DNA from: Peribolospora baueri
Taxonomy: Eukaryota; Basidiomycota; Peribolosporomycetes; Peribolosporales; Peribolosporaceae
Direction: 5' to 3'
DNA: 64,000 bases
Assembly: GCA_029717555.1 (NCBI GenBank)
Contig: JAMDHS010000059.1
Location: 1-64,000, forward strand
The translations under genes and the position numbers were made by a program. This document shows positions 31,914-42,233 of this stretch, one piece after another (within the stretch, counting starts at the first letter, position 1; the number at the start of each line of letters is the position of its first letter). The notes below the pieces were generated by a model. It saw only the letters and a program-made list of their open reading frames with translations, searched no databases and was not told the origin of the DNA.

Positions 31914-32365
31914 TGGCGACGAGGCCGTTCTCCGCCTGGTCTGTTTCACTTCCGTTTCCCCTATGTTATTTTTTCCTGGCGCGCCTTCCCCTATGTGTAT
32001 TCTAGTGCCAGCATTTGCATACCCTTCCGTCTTAATTGGGAAGTGCGGCGAATAGGCTGCCTTAATTGTTTTGTGGTCAGACGTGTTACAGACGTTTCTC
32101 TACCCCAAGCCGCCCTGGACTATGCGGAGGGGGTAGCGACACCTCTCACGAGTACCGTCCTTACCCCCCCCCCCCCCCCGGACATCGTGTTGGCAGTCAA
32201 GTCCCTGACCCGCTATCATTTGAAACTTACAGGAGTGTTGTTCCCTAGACAAAAATTGCGTGTTCCTTTCCATGGAAGCTTGAAAGAGGAAAGCATATAG
32301 AAGAAGCATAGGAAGATGGGGCGTGAGGACAGTTATAGCCTTAGGCTTAGGACCAAGCTTGAAGT
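31914..32365. other. Convergent intergenic RRN3 / secreted His-rich gene
   Basis: 452 bp containing a run of 16 cytosines at 32164-32179. No gene recognised. Confidence 0.5.
32164..32179. repeat. C16 homopolymer tract
   Basis: Sixteen consecutive C on the plus strand in an intergenic region. Such tracts are slippage-prone and can form i-motif/G-quadruplex structures; length may also be a sequencing artefact. Confidence 0.85.
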
Positions 32366-33094
32366 TCAAGAACTGCCAGCATCGTCTGCCACACCCTTGC
32401 CATGATCTGCCACACCTCCGCTGGCATGTTGCGCACTCTTCGCGTTACCGCTCCGGTCGGCCACTGCGTTGCCGACGCCACTCGCCGTCTGCGTGCGGTC
32501 GCCTACGCCCATCCAAACATGCACCGGCGCCTCCTCGTTCTCAGGAAGGCGATTCTTGGACTTGATGGAGGCGGTGACGTGGAGTCTATTCTTTACGCTC
32601 CTGTGATAGTCGTAGTTGTGATGGGGGCCGTGATGGTCGTGATGATGGAGGCCATTTTTAAAGGGGAAAGAATGGAGGCGCCGGCAGCCCTTCGAAGTGC
32701 ACCCAGGAAAATGATGACGATGATGCTCTCTAGCAAACAAGGTCTTGGGTTTGTGCTTTGTGAGCATCGGCTTGCGCAAACGCATGTGGTGTACGACGTC
32801 CATGTCCTTTTCTCCGCTCCTCCCGCTCTCGTCCTCCGATTCCGCGCTCCTGGCATCATCTTCGTCGCGCGACCAGACGTGCTTGGTGAGATTCATATCC
32901 TGAACTGTGTCAAGGTTACGAAGGGAGACTGGATTGGCACCAAAATGGGTGTTGGGAATTTTATGCGAACGTGGGTCAAGAGCCGGACCGGAGAGGCCTA
33001 GGGCCCTGTCGGGCCGGTGCGGGCCAGTTGACGGAAGGACAAAGGCAATGGTCGAAGAAAAAGAGGCCAGAAGGAGCAAGGCGCACTTCTTCAT
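32366..33094 (-). CDS. Putative secreted histidine-rich protein, family unknown
   Basis: An uninterrupted frame of 242 residues from a good ATG. The first about 18 residues are a classical signal peptide (MKKCALLLLASFSSTIAFVL). The mature part is hydrophilic: an acidic Ser/Asp/Glu stretch near 75-95, then a His cluster at about 123-165 with HHRHHFPGCTSKGC and HHHDHHGPHH, then basic, Gly/Ala-rich sequence at the end. Only two cysteines remain after the signal peptide, four residues apart beside the His cluster. No transmembrane helix after the signal. I recognise no family. His density suggests metal binding or pH-dependent behaviour (inference). It has no intron, is convergent with RRN3 and lies in tandem upstream of nothing shared with SWR1. 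The opposite strand has a 199-codon ORF that I regard as a shadow. Confidence 0.6.
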   Translation of the reverse strand: MKKCALLLLASFSSTIAFVLPSTGPHRPDRALGLSGPALDPRSHKIPNTHFGANPVSLRNLDTVQDMNLTKHVWSRDEDDARSAESEDESGRSGEKDMDVVHHMRLRKPMLTKHKPKTLFAREHHRHHFPGCTSKGCRRLHSFPFKNGLHHHDHHGPHHNYDYHRSVKNRLHVTASIKSKNRLPENEEAPVHVWMGVGDRTQTASGVGNAVADRSGNAKSAQHASGGVADHGKGVADDAGSS

Positions 33095-33638
33095 CTTTGT
33101 TAGCTGAGACGAACTTTTTTTTGGCTGCTAGTGCGAACAGTGAGGACGTATGGAGAGAAGAAAGGAAAGCGGTGGAGCCCCGCGAAGGCATACGACACGT
33201 TCGGTCTTTTATAGAGAAGACAAGCCTTCGGAAGGAAGCAGCAAATTTGAACGACCCTGCTTCTGCCTGCTCAAGACAAAGGCTTGAAGGCCAATAAAAT
33301 CCGCCGTTGTCGGCCAAACTTGTGCAAAAAGAGCGAACGCAAGTTGAGGTGAGTTTCTCACAGCCAAGACAGGGTCCCGTTCACGGGCATCAAGTAGAAA
33401 ACCTTGGGGTACCGAGGTTGTACTGGGGACTAGGGCTCGATTTCGAGCGAGACCATGCGAATTAAAATTGTATGGGGTTGAAAAGCACGACCCAAGTCGA
33501 CACACGATCCTTCATGCGGATGCGGGATCATAAACTGAAACATGCCATAACCGACACCCTCATCTCATCGCAGCCCGCCGCATCTCAGCACAATCGTGAT
33601 CGCTTCTGCAGCCCGACCAATTGAACGCCACCTCGGCT
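33095..33638. promoter_or_regulatory. Intergenic: His-rich gene promoter and SWR1 3' flank
   Basis: 544 bp between two minus-strand genes. It contains the short inverted sequence gctcgatttcgagc near 33435. No gene or known element recognised. Confidence 0.45.
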
Positions 33639-36600
33639 CTACACGAAAAGCTCCCAATATTCCTCAACGAATCTGAAGAGCAGTGAACGGAGGTCAGTAG
33701 GGTCTAACTGCCGACTTGACGAACGATGCAAAGCACTCACTTGAGCATGTAGTCGTCAACTGTCCCACCCTCGTCCTCATCTTCCTCATCCATCACAGCG
33801 TCCACCGCATGTGGCGTCTTCTCCCTCGCCTCCTCATATCCGGCAGGTACGTCCTCGGTCGCAGTCTGGCCTTCAGGCTGAGGTCGACTCGCGGGAGACG
33901 GTCGAGCGGTTGTAGTGGGTGTGCCACCAGGAGCAGAAGGAGTGGGAACGGCTTGCTCAGAGAAGTCAGTTGCGTCGAGGTTCATCTCGCCCTTGGCTAC
34001 CTTTGCCGCTTCGACATCCTCCTCGTCTTCTGCCATTGCAAAAGCCCGCTCCACGTCCTGAGCTGATCCGGGGCCAGAAGACATGTCGGCCACCTTGACG
34101 TCGCCGAGCATGCCATCATCGAGCATGTCCCGCCAGTCGAGTCGCTGCAGCGCCGTCGTGGTAAAGTCACCTTCTTGGATGACCATGCTGTCGAGAATGC
34201 GTTTCTGGTTGGCCTTCTTGAGCATGTTCTCTTCGATGGTGTGCTCCGAGACGAAACGGTAGATGTTCACGTCGCGCGTTTGACCTATGCGATGGGCTCT
34301 GTTAGCGAATAGAGAGAAGACGGACAGTTCATGAGTGTCGAGTCAGTGTCAAAGGACGTCCCAAGGCCTATTTGGAGAACAACGCAACTGCGATGTATCT
34401 ATAGCACTCGGAAAGATGGACGCACCGATCTTGACACTGCGCCTCGATCGCCGCGTTCCAATCGAGGTCGTAGAACAACACCGTGTCCGCTCCAGTAAGG
34501 TTGATGCCCAATCCTCCACTTCGGGTGGAGAGAATGAAAGCCATGATTCGACTATCGCGGTTGAAGCGTTCGGTCAAAATCTGCCGTTGCTCGACCTTTG
34601 TCGCGCCGTCCAAGCGAAGGTACCGGTAGCCGTGATAGTTGAGGAAGATCTCGAGAATGTCCAGCACTTTGGTCATTTGAGTGAAAATGAGAATGCGATG
34701 ACCACCCTCCTTCAGCCGGCGCATGAGACGGTCAAGCTCTTGAAGCTTTCCGCAGTCATACTGCAGGAGCGATGCGTCCGGGAATGCAATCTGCAACTTG
34801 ACGGCGGCATCATGCAACGAATCGAAAGTGTCGGATTGCAGCTCCACTTGTCGTTCCGGCGAAATTCCAGGAAGAGCCAACTCAGGCATGTCGCGCGCCA
34901 CAGCCGCTGGCGTCACGAACCCGAAGCGATCGACGAGAGGCTTCATGCGCTCGCAGCGGTCCATGTTCGATACCACCATCGAAGATAGCACTCCAGACCG
35001 GGAACGAGCGCCATCGTTGCCGGGACCGAGGGGTTGCAAGCGACAGGAGCTTCCGGCGGTGCGAAGAATCGAAAGCAAACCCGCGCCGTAGACAGGCCTG
35101 CGGTTGCAGCGAAAACGGTTCTGATACGCCAGATGGGCTCTTCCCTCCCTTTCTGAAAGTGCGCGCTGGCCAGCCAAGTGCCGCTGAAAACCAGCCATTG
35201 TCCGGGTGTCCAAAGGCGCTGCGGAATCCGAGCCTTTTGTCGAGAGTTGGAGAAGGCGATCACAGGCATTCAAATGTCGCACATCTTCTGCGAGAATCAA
35301 ACCTAGCCGTTCCTCATTTGCGGGGATTTTGAGATTAAGAAAGTTCAAGTCGACGCGTGCCATGTCGTCTTCAGCGAGAAGCCGTCGACGGACCAACAGC
35401 TCTCGGATCTCGTAGTCGGCGACGACAGCTCGCGGCATTGCGAACGATGTCACGATTGGCCGGACCTCGAACAAGTCGGGGTGGTTGCAGACTTTTCGAA
35501 GCTGCATGAGGCAGTTGATAATCGAGAGATAATTGCCGGATGCCAGCGATTCTCGCGTCTTGGCCCGGCTCATAAAGTCGTTGTAAAGGAAGCGCTGGCG
35601 CTTCGAGAGGCGGCAAGTGATGACGTGCTCGAACTTGCGCGGCATCTCCTGTTCCACATCCGCCTTGAGCCGGCGCAAGATGTAGGGCCGCAAAACAGTG
35701 TGTAGCTTGGCGACCATTGCCCTCGTCTCCTCATCCATTTGCCGACCCGCTTCGATCGCTTTGTCTAGAGGATTGGAGAACCACTCCTGGAATTCGCGCT
35801 GGTTCGCGAAGCCGCTCGACTCAATCATTCCTCGCGACATCCCTTGCGGCATGAGAAAGTAGAGAAGGCTCCAAAGATCCGTGAGGTTGTTCTGCACTGT
35901 AGATCCGAGGAGAGATGAGGCGGAATAAGGAATTTAAGATGTGAATAGGGGATTCAGCCGCGCAAGGAAAATCCAAGAGGCCACAACCCCCAACTCACGA
36001 GGCGTTCCGGTCAGTAGCAATCTGTGTTCCGTGTTGAACCCTATGAGCGTCTGCCATCGCTGGCTTCGGAAGTTCTTGATGTTATGCGCCTCGTCGAGAA
36101 TCATGTACTTCCAAGGCTTCCGTCGGAAGATGTGCTGGTCCGCGAGAACGAGTTGGTACGAGGTGATACAGACGTGAAAGCTATTAGGCGTGTTCCAGCC
36201 CACGCGCTTCTCCTTTCGCTCCCTGGGAGAACCGAAGTACGTCAAGGTCTTAAAGCCGGGAAGGAACTTTTTGAACTCAATCTCCCAGTTGAGCATGACA
36301 GATGTCGGGACGACGACCAGATGCGGGCCCCAGTCGCCTTTCTCGCAAGCGAGGTGAGCCAGGAGAGCAATGGTCTGTATGGTTTTGCTGTTCGAGAGAC
36401 GGCGGATGAGATGCAGCGAAGTTTCAGTGAGAACGCACGCAAGCCGCGGTGATTGCGTCCACCAAAGGAAAGAGACTCACCCAAGCCCCATCTCATCTGC
36501 GAGGATTCCGTTGACGCCGTTCTCGTGTAGGCCAACCAACCACTCGAAACCGACGTGTTGGTAAGGTCGCAGCACTCCACGCAGCAGGAACGGCTGACGA

Positions 36601-38330
36601 AGCCTAGAGAAATGCGTCTCGGACTGATCGGAATCGCTCACGGCTGCTGGGCTGGCGGGAGATGCATCAGAATCGCTTTCGAAGTCATCTGATGAGACGA
36701 AATCGTTCGCAAGCGTTGGAGAGGCCACATCGAGCTTGCTAGACGAAGCAACAGAGGAGATGTATGAACGCCGGTCGGGCTCATTCGGCACAAATGGGCG
36801 TTTCTCGGGTGATTTGAGAGTCCCGTTGGCCGGCTCGAGCCTCGTGGGAGGGGATGGAGCATCGATATCGGAATGGGCGGAATTGGAGGCCGTAAGCTCC
36901 GGCTGTCGCTCTCGTGCGGCGACACCGTTCGGTATCTCCTCGATGAGAGGACGTCGGCCCGCAGGATCGACGCCGGGCAGAAGGTGTCCAGGGGATAAGG
37001 CGCGACCGTTGGCCGACGGAGACAGCTCGACGTCGCGTGGTGGACTGAGCGTGCCTGAAGCGAGAAGGGGATCCTTTTCTACGAGGACGGGCGACGAGAG
37101 ACCCGATACGAGCGAGTGAGAGGCAATTGAAGGTGAGTCGGTCATGCCGTTAGCCCAACGCGGTGATTGCGTCCCGCTCGCAGATGATCGTCGTCGTGAC
37201 CATCCATCTCCTAGAAGCCCGGCCGTCCCGCTAGCGTCGTCGTCGCTGTCAGACGAAGCATAGGATAGACGCGAACCCTCCTCTCTGCCATCTACACCTC
37301 CCGAATTCGCCACCCCCTCTTTTCCGTCGTCGTCGGATGAATATTCAGAGTCGTCTTCTCCCGTACCGACATCCGACAGTTCGATGTCTTCTGGAGTGGT
37401 GCTGGGGCGCCCGAGGACGATATGCTGCCGTTTGAGCATCCCGACTGAGTCCTCCAAGATCCTACCCAAATGCTGCCGCCCTTGCCTGTCCAGCTCCTCC
37501 TTCTCAGCACGCCGTTTTCGCGCCCGTACCACCTGTACGGCGAGCCTCCACTTCTTGTTGACCTCGCGAACTGTCCACTTGGCCAGAGCGCGCACCCGCT
37601 TCTCCTCCGCCTTACGTTCCCTTTCCTCCGCTCCGGCCTCCCTTTCCCAAAACGCCGCCACCATTCGCGCGATGCGCCGACATCCACCGATACGTGTACG
37701 AAAGTCGGCCCGTATCGCCGCCGAGAACAGCAAGGCATGGTCGACTACATGCTCGTGATGGGACTTTTCCGTGCGTGGCGGTGATCGTTGACGCCGGAGA
37801 TCGATGGCGGCGGCTGAGTTTGCGGCAGCAGGTACGTGAGAAAAGCCTTCGGCCGCGTATGGAGCGATCTTGAGACGTAGAGCCGTTTCCTCCTCCTCGG
37901 CCGCTAGGACTCGCTGCCAAGACGCCTCCTCATCGCCCGAAGTGTGGTATGATCTTAGAAAAGCGTCGACGGAGCGACCATGCCGAGGCGGCGCCGGAGG
38001 CTGGGAGGAATTGGTGTAGAAAGCGGGAGCAGGAGCCGAGCGGCGGGAGATCAACTTGATTCGTTTCGTGGGCCGAGGGGCGTTGCCACCGGTAGTGAAG
38101 CGCATGTGGCACTTTCCTGCTCTTGACGCGGGCGATGGGCCGAATGCGTCGGTTGGTCGACCTGCAGGAGAAGGCTCCGGAGTGCCTCCCGCCTGGGCCA
38201 GCCTCGCGCTCGCCCGTCGGGTGGACGAACGCCCATCTGGTTTGGCTTTGGCCTTGGCGGGGGTGGTGCCGTTCGTGTTTCGAGGAAGGGGATCTTGGAG
38301 CACGACTTTGTCTCCCCTGCGCGTGCGCAT
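33639..38330 (-). CDS. SWR1: SWR1-type chromatin remodelling ATPase
   Basis: Catalytic subunit of the SWR1 complex, which replaces H2A with H2A.Z in nucleosomes. Exon 1 (38330-36481) encodes about 617 residues: a basic N-terminus, an HSA-like region ([20 protein letters not shown]), a long acidic/Ser-rich stretch, and the first ATPase block [25 protein letters not shown]. Later exons add [14 protein letters not shown] (Walker A end), [30 protein letters not shown] (DEAH), [19 protein letters not shown], a long spacer between the lobes (with [13 protein letters not shown]), then [54 protein letters not shown] and [20 protein letters not shown]. The final exon (33672-33639) is 34 nt and restores the Swr1-like end [15 protein letters not shown]. 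The long interlobe insertion and C-terminus separate it from INO80 and SNF2. Confidence 0.95.
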
Positions 38331-38597
38331 AGCGTGGACGCCTCGGCCTCCGTGGAAGAAGTGCTTTGGAGAGTCGCACTACATGCGCCGACGGGAGGGG
38401 GTGGTGGATGGAAAGAGGGTGGTGGTGGTATTATGGGAATGGAATGCATGCGAGTTCGCTTGTGGCCGCTTTTCTCAGCTTGAAACTGTCCTCGGTCGGG
38501 TGGTGGCTCGCCGCAGCTGCGGTCGACTCACGAAGGTCGGTCGGTTGGATGGATGGATAGGAGAGTATAGACGACGACGACACCACCACCGCCCGGC
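38331..38597. promoter_or_regulatory. Divergent promoter SWR1 / APM1
   Basis: 267 bp between two start codons; its plus strand carries GGTGG-rich sequence near 38398-38432. No known site recognised. Confidence 0.5.
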
Positions 38598-40868
38598 ATG
38601 ACCAGCATCGTCGCTATCGTCGACCTCAAGGGTAAGGTGAGCATCGGCGCCTTGGAGCGCATGGGCGACGACCGAACGATGATGGCCTGTCCGCGCATTC
38701 TGGCCACGCCTCTCACTTGTTCCTTCGTCGACGTCGCCCGACCAGTCCCTCATCCAAAGGAGCTACCGAGATGATATCAACCCGTCCGCCGTGGAGCGCT
38801 TCCTGCCGCTCCTGCTCGAGATGGAGGAGGAGAATCCAGCAGTAGGGCCGATATTTACCAGCGAGGGCATCAACTACATGTACGTCCGTCACAACAACCT
38901 CTACCGTGAGTGTTTGATCGTCGAGCCGGAAGTCGTGCGGGTGCGACTCAGTCGGCGTCGCGTCCGTTGGAGAACTTTGCTTGTCAGCAAGATGGTTCAC
39001 CCACTCCTTTGGCTTCTCTCGCCCTCACCACAGTCTTGGGACTGTCACGTAAGAACTCGAATGCGGCAGAAGTCCTTCTCTTCCTCCAGAAGCTGGCTTC
39101 GGTGAGTTATCGGCCTTCGCCTCCTCTTGTCTATGATGGCGGCCACGTCTTCTGTGGCTCTGTCCTTGACCAAGGCCGCGGCCGTCACCATCGTGTTATC
39201 CACATGTGCAGGTTCTCGAGGAGTATTTTAAGGAGCTCGAAGAGGAGTCGATCCGGGACAACTTCGTCATCATTTACGAGCTGCTCGACGAAATGATGGA
39301 CTTCGGTCACCCTCAAACGACCGAGAGCAAGATCTTGCAAGAGTAAGCCGAAGCACATGCACACATAGCGTTCCCACTTTATAACCTTTGTCAATGTCTG
39401 TGACCGACCGACCCTTCCCGTTGCTCCGCCAGATACATCACCCAGGAGTCGTACAAGCTTGAAGTTCGTCCCCCTATGGCGGTCACCAACGCCGTCAGCT
39501 GGCGATCGGAGGGCATTCGGTACCGCAAGAACGAAGTGTTCTTGGACGTCATCGAGAGCGTCAACTTGCTCGTGAGCTTCTTTGCTCTCCGTCGTACCCG
39601 AAACCAACGGGGACGGCTCATTGATATTGTTCCCCACTATGTTGCAAAGGTAAACGCAAACGGCAACGTCGTGCGGTCAGAGATTCTGGGAGCCGTCAAG
39701 ATGAAGTGCTACCTGTCCGGCATGCCCGAGCTTCGCCTGGGACTGAATGACAAGGTCATGTTTGAGAATACGGGCAGAGGTGAGATCTTTTCATCCCGCC
39801 ATTCTCCGCTTGGGTCGACTAGTCTGACGGAGAGTGCTTGCACACCTGGCGACAGCCTCGCGTGGAAAGGCGATCGACATGGAAGACGTCAAGTTTCACC
39901 AATGCGTTCGGCTTTCTCGCTTCGAGAACGACCGGACAATCAGCTTCATCCCTCCCGATGGCGAGTTCGAGCTGATGAGCTACCGCCTGAGTACGCAGGT
40001 CAAGCCGCTCATTTGGGCCGAGGCGATGGTGGAGCGACATGAGGGCTCGAGAATAGAATTTATGGTCAAGGTGGGTCTCTGGGTACCTCATCCCTCCTCT
40101 TGATTACCGGCGTTACTGGATTCTGAGTCAAATGTGGCCTCGTGTTCTGTGTTCCGCTATGAACGTATCGCCAGGTCAGGGCGCAGTTCAAGCGAAGATC
40201 CACCGCCAACAACGTTGAAATCCACGTACCTGTTCCGGACGATGCAGACTCTCCCAAGTTCCGGGTGAGTATCGCAGTCTTGTCCATGAAGCATGCGCCG
40301 CGTTATCAGACATTGGTTGACGTTCCATTCTTCCTCCTCAGGCCGCCGTGGGCTCCGTGCACTACGCGCCGGAGAAGTCGGCTCTGGTGTGGAAGATTAA
40401 GCAGCTGGGTGGTGGAAGAGAGTACCTCATGCGGGCGCACTTTGGCCTTCCTAGCGTCAAAGACGGTGAGCACGTAAAAGCAGTATGCTGTCGCTGCCGG
40501 TCAACCGTTCCACTGACCGGAAAACCAACTGCCTCTGCTTCGTCATGTGCGCAGCGGAGACTGTGGACAGGCGGGCGCCCATCAGCGTCAAATTTGAGAT
40601 TCCGTATTTCACAGTGTCTGGGATCCAAGTGCGGTACCTAAAGATCGTTGAGAAGTCCGGTTACCAAGCTCTTCCCTGGGTTCGGTACATCACGCAGGTA
40701 CGTAGGATGGCGTTTGTTGCGCGCGTCGCCAGCCTAAGCCGAGACGAGACGTTCTGCTCACTGACGATGGTGGCTCTTCTCCTCCCTGGCCGGCGACCAT
40801 TGTGACAGCATGGAGAATACGACTTGCGCACGGCGAGCGAGAAGCCGACTCGGATCGCCGAGATTTGA
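38598..40868 (+). CDS. APM1: AP-1 clathrin adaptor complex medium subunit mu-1
   Basis: Cargo-binding subunit of AP-1, sorting proteins between trans-Golgi and endosomes through YxxPhi signals. About ten exons, roughly 435 residues. N-terminal longin-like part: [89 protein letters not shown]. The mu-homology domain: [79 protein letters not shown], and at the end [20 protein letters not shown] with [15 protein letters not shown]. The intron at 39572-39649 is 78 nt, a multiple of three with no in-frame stop, so retention would add 26 residues. Divergent from SWR1. Confidence 0.97.
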
Positions 40869-41166
40869 CCGGCCGGGCCGTCTGTGACTGTGGACGGATT
40901 GGGTTGGGTTGTCCGGCCTTGTGCCTGTGTGAAATATTGTGCCGCTATACCACTCCTTCGCTTCTGAATTGCGCATAGAACCCCTCTTGCCGGCGGCGTT
41001 ATGAATCGAGTCCGTCCCGTATCATGTCGACGGGTCTTCCTTTCCTTGGCCGCCAGCGCGCGTCGATCGCTCTTTGCGGATCTTCTTGCACGCCGGCCAC
41101 AGAGCATCGTCGCAGCACACCTTCGATGAGACAGATCTCTTCGTCCCCTCCTTTTCCCTCCCGACC

Positions 41167-42154
41167 ATGTCCCTCGACCTCGACTGGACCCTTCTGGACG
41201 CCCAACTGGCGTCGGTGCTCGCCCAGAAGCTCAACGGAGCTCTTCAGAGCGCCTCGCGTCCGAGCTTCATCGGTCCCATCCACGTCGACGGCCTCGACTT
41301 TGGCTCGGAAGCCCCCCAGGCCGAGGTCATTGACGTTCGCGACATATGGCCCGACTTTCTCGACCGCGATGATGATGAGGGAGACGGGCCGCCATATGCG
41401 CCCGAGACCGGTGCCATTGGAGAGGAGCAGGAGGGCGATAGGGACGGGTCGGCGCTCGGAGGAGGGCCGCCTTCTTCGTCCGGCTTGCCGACCCTGCAGA
41501 TTCACCTCTCTCTCACCTATCCCACCGCCTCCTTCCGCCTCTCCCTGTCCACATCTCTCCTTATCAACTACCCCTCGCCCCTCTTCATGAGCCTCCCTCT
41601 CAGACTCGAGGTCACAGGTCTCCTCTTCCAAGGCGTCCTCGTCCTCGCCATCGAGGGAGACAAGCGTCGGCTCCATCTCAGCATCCTCGAAGACGATCGA
41701 GCCGTGCCGTCTTGGACACCCTCCTCCAGCTCGCAAGACGGGCCATCGTCCGAGTCGGAGTCGGTGCCAGTCGCCCGCGGCGCCTTCCTCTCTCCCTCTG
41801 CAGCCCCAGAGCTTGGGGCGGAACGGCATCGACCCGGATTCACTGGCCCGACGACCGCCGCCGCCGCCGCCGCTGGCGGAGGAGCGAAGACGACGCCAGG
41901 TACACGCCTCCTGCCTTACATCCAGATCGAGAGCGAGGTAGGCCAAGCGGACAAGCACGTCCTCAAGAACGTGGGCAAGGTGGAGAAGTTTGTCCAGGAC
42001 GTCCTGCGCAAGGCACTCGAGGATGAGGTGAGCGGAACCTCGCGTTCTATCGCCAAGTCTGGCAGGAATGGATGATCCGTCCGTCTCTGACCAGTGCCTT
42101 TTTCTCCTATCTTCTCAGCTCTGTTTTCCCAGTTTCTACACGATCGTCCTATGA
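41167..42154 (+). CDS. MDM12: ERMES complex subunit Mdm12
   Basis: SMP-domain lipid-transfer subunit of the ER-mitochondria encounter structure. Two exons (41167-42027, 42119-42154) give 298 residues. The start MSLDLDWTLLDAQLA and then RPSFIGPIHVDGLDFGSEAP, VIDVRDIWPDF, LPTLQIHLSLTYP, LFMSLPLRLEVTGLLFQGVL and the near-terminal VGKVEKFVQDVLRKALEDE match fungal Mdm12. The last 11 residues, LCFPSFYTIVL, come from the second exon and are the conserved C-terminus. A low-complexity Ser/Ala insert (about residues 178-240) separates the last strands, as in many filamentous and basidiomycete homologues. The complementary strand holds a 319-codon ORF over the same DNA, judged a shadow. Confidence 0.94.
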
Positions 42155-42233
42155 AACGCCGTCGCAGTGACTCTTGGCAATTCGAGTACAAGATACAAGA
42201 TCTAGCGTAGTCTAAGGCCCACCCATGCTGCCT

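Noticed and set aside
32402-33001. 199-codon plus-strand ORF opposite the His-rich gene
   Set aside because: Val/Met/Arg-biased translation that mirrors His codons of the other strand; no signal peptide or family. The minus-strand frame with a signal peptide is preferred, though transcription was not tested.
33430-33450. Short inverted repeat that looked like a tRNA arm
   Set aside because: No tRNA cloverleaf, A box or B box could be fitted around it. No tRNA gene was found elsewhere in the window either.
40999-41958. 319-codon minus-strand ORF
   Set aside because: Lies fully antisense to MDM12, has Gly/Arg/Glu-rich low-complexity translation and no known motif. Long antisense ORFs are common in GC-rich DNA.
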